34,284 bases of DNA from Rhodospirillales bacterium. GTDB lineage: Bacteria > Pseudomonadota > Alphaproteobacteria > ATCC43930 > CGMCC-115725. The stretch spans positions 1 to 34,284 of the forward strand of contig JAQGID010000202.1 of the NCBI GenBank assembly GCA_028291405.1, read 5' to 3'. Numbering within the stretch: the stretch's first letter is position 1; every line of letters begins with the position of its first letter. Both the position numbers and the translations under genes were made by a program. Below the pieces are notes generated by a model. The model saw only the letters and a list, made by a program, of their open reading frames with translations. It did not search any database and had not been told where the DNA came from. This document shows, piece by piece, positions 33,644 to 34,284 of this stretch.

Positions 33644-34284
33644 CGTTCCCTCCCGTGTTTATCGGTTTTGCCGCGTTCGTCCATCACCGGTCGGCCGAAG
33701 CCGAACAGCCGTGCCGGGTTGTCGACCAGAACCTTCCGTCGTGCCGCCTCATCCGGCAGATAGCGGTAGAGCAGCTCGAGCGTCTCCGCGTCGTTGGGCA
33801 TGCGCGGTTTCTCGTAGCGGACCTTCGGCCAGTCGGTGCACCAGATCGCGCGATCGGGCGCCGCCTCGTAGAAGATGCGGCCGAAGGGAACGGCGTCGTC
33901 CCAGGGGGCATCGGTCGCCGAGCTGCGGTCGCCGTTCGACAGCATGACCCACCAATTGTCGTGCTTCAGCAGCTCGAGCATGGCGCCGACGGCGGGCTGC
34001 GCGATGCCGCGAGCGAAGTCGAGATGGCACATATGGTCGAGGACGACGGGCACCGTGACCTCGCGGATCAGCTCGGTCAGCTCGAGGATCTCGTCGGCGC
34101 GACAGAAAATTTTGACGACCCAGCCATAATCGCGGATCCGGTCGAGCGAGTGGCGGAAGCTCTGCGCCGTCGGGACGATCCCGAGGAACTTCGCGAAATT
34201 GAAGCGCGCGCCGCGCACGCCGGCTTCGTGCAGCCGCCGGATCTCGGCGTCCGAGACCGTCTCGTCGATGATCGCGACGCCGCG
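33640..34284 (-). CDS. Amidohydrolase family protein (5' end beyond the window)
   Basis: The frame is open to the right window edge, so the N-terminus is missing and about 215 residues are seen. Landmarks are those of the amidohydrolase_2 group that includes 2-pyrone-4,6-dicarboxylate lactonase: VAIIDETVSDAEIRRLHEAG then VRGARFNF, VPVVLDHMCHLDF with the metal-binding His, RAIWCTDWPKV with the catalytic Asp, and the terminal RKVLVDNPARLFGF. It hydrolyses a lactone or C-N/C-C bond in an aromatic-type catabolic route. The stop overlaps the MFS start by four bases, so it is the upstream gene of the coupled operon. Confidence 0.88.
   Translation of the reverse strand, partial: RGVAIIDETVSDAEIRRLHEAGVRGARFNFAKFLGIVPTAQSFRHSLDRIRDYGWVVKIFCRADEILELTELIREVTVPVVLDHMCHLDFARGIAQPAVGAMLELLKHDNWWVMLSNGDRSSATDAPWDDAVPFGRIFYEAAPDRAIWCTDWPKVRYEKPRMPNDAETLELLYRYLPDEAARRKVLVDNPARLFGFGRPVMDERGKTDKHGRER

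Noticed and set aside
31328-33763. Plus-strand open frame of 811 codons
   Set aside because: It is antisense to the flavin monooxygenase and MFS genes, has the Arg/Asp/Gly-rich composition of a high-GC shadow frame and no domain; the minus-strand genes have clear motifs.

Overview
The window looks like chromosomal DNA from a high-GC alphaproteobacterium. The evidence is a mutM-ubiE-ubiB neighbourhood, a groES-groEL operon behind a CIRCE operator, a NodD-type LysR regulator, and palindromic intergenic repeats of the kind seen in Hyphomicrobiales and Rhodospirillales relatives. The order cannot be fixed from sequence alone. No tRNA, rRNA, integrase, transposase or CRISPR array was seen.

Layout. 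Positions 1-5.6 kb: a glycosyltransferase in an AT-richer pocket, a two-domain ABM-type monooxygenase behind an orphan NMT1-type binding protein, a membrane-anchored SEL1-like protein, and a LOG-family phosphoribohydrolase coupled to a small coiled-coil protein. 5.7-9.9 kb: groEL and groES (minus strand) with paired terminator hairpins and a CIRCE-overlapped promoter, an orphan family 5 binding protein, and a CBS-pair protein. 10.1-14.0 kb: two haloacid-dehalogenase type II genes on either side of a large protein that joins a trypsin-like serine protease to an S1/P1-type zinc nuclease or phospholipase C fold. 14.1-15.4 kb: a two-subunit 3-oxoacid CoA-transferase with a clear promoter. 15.6-19.6 kb: a chromate-type operon (ChrB C-terminal domain, ChrA, two-copy DUF1259 protein, beta-propeller protein). 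19.6-22.4 kb: an orphan receiver-domain protein, a DMT exporter, pterin carbinolamine dehydratase, a zincin-like protease, a decayed metallophosphoesterase and a 16-bp tandem repeat. 22.4-26.0 kb: an alginate-export-type outer-membrane protein divergent from a NodD-like LysR regulator, then a UDG-family protein. 26.1-30.9 kb: enoyl-CoA hydratase, a small exported protein and mutM on minus; ubiE and ubiB on plus. 30.9-34.3 kb: a minus-strand operon of amidohydrolase (cut by the window end), MFS transporter and flavin-dependent monooxygenase.

The most unusual item is the protease-nuclease fusion at 10817-13135. All P1-nuclease zinc ligands can be placed, but the Trp that supplies the N-terminal amino group in P1 nuclease is internal (residue 389), just after the protease domain. 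This suggests a proenzyme activated by (self-)cleavage. Other points of interest are the tandem repeat fused to a UUCG-loop terminator, a nested palindrome between the receiver gene and the exporter, an altered zinc finger in MutM, a decayed phosphoesterase, and a direct repeat flanking the glycosyltransferase.
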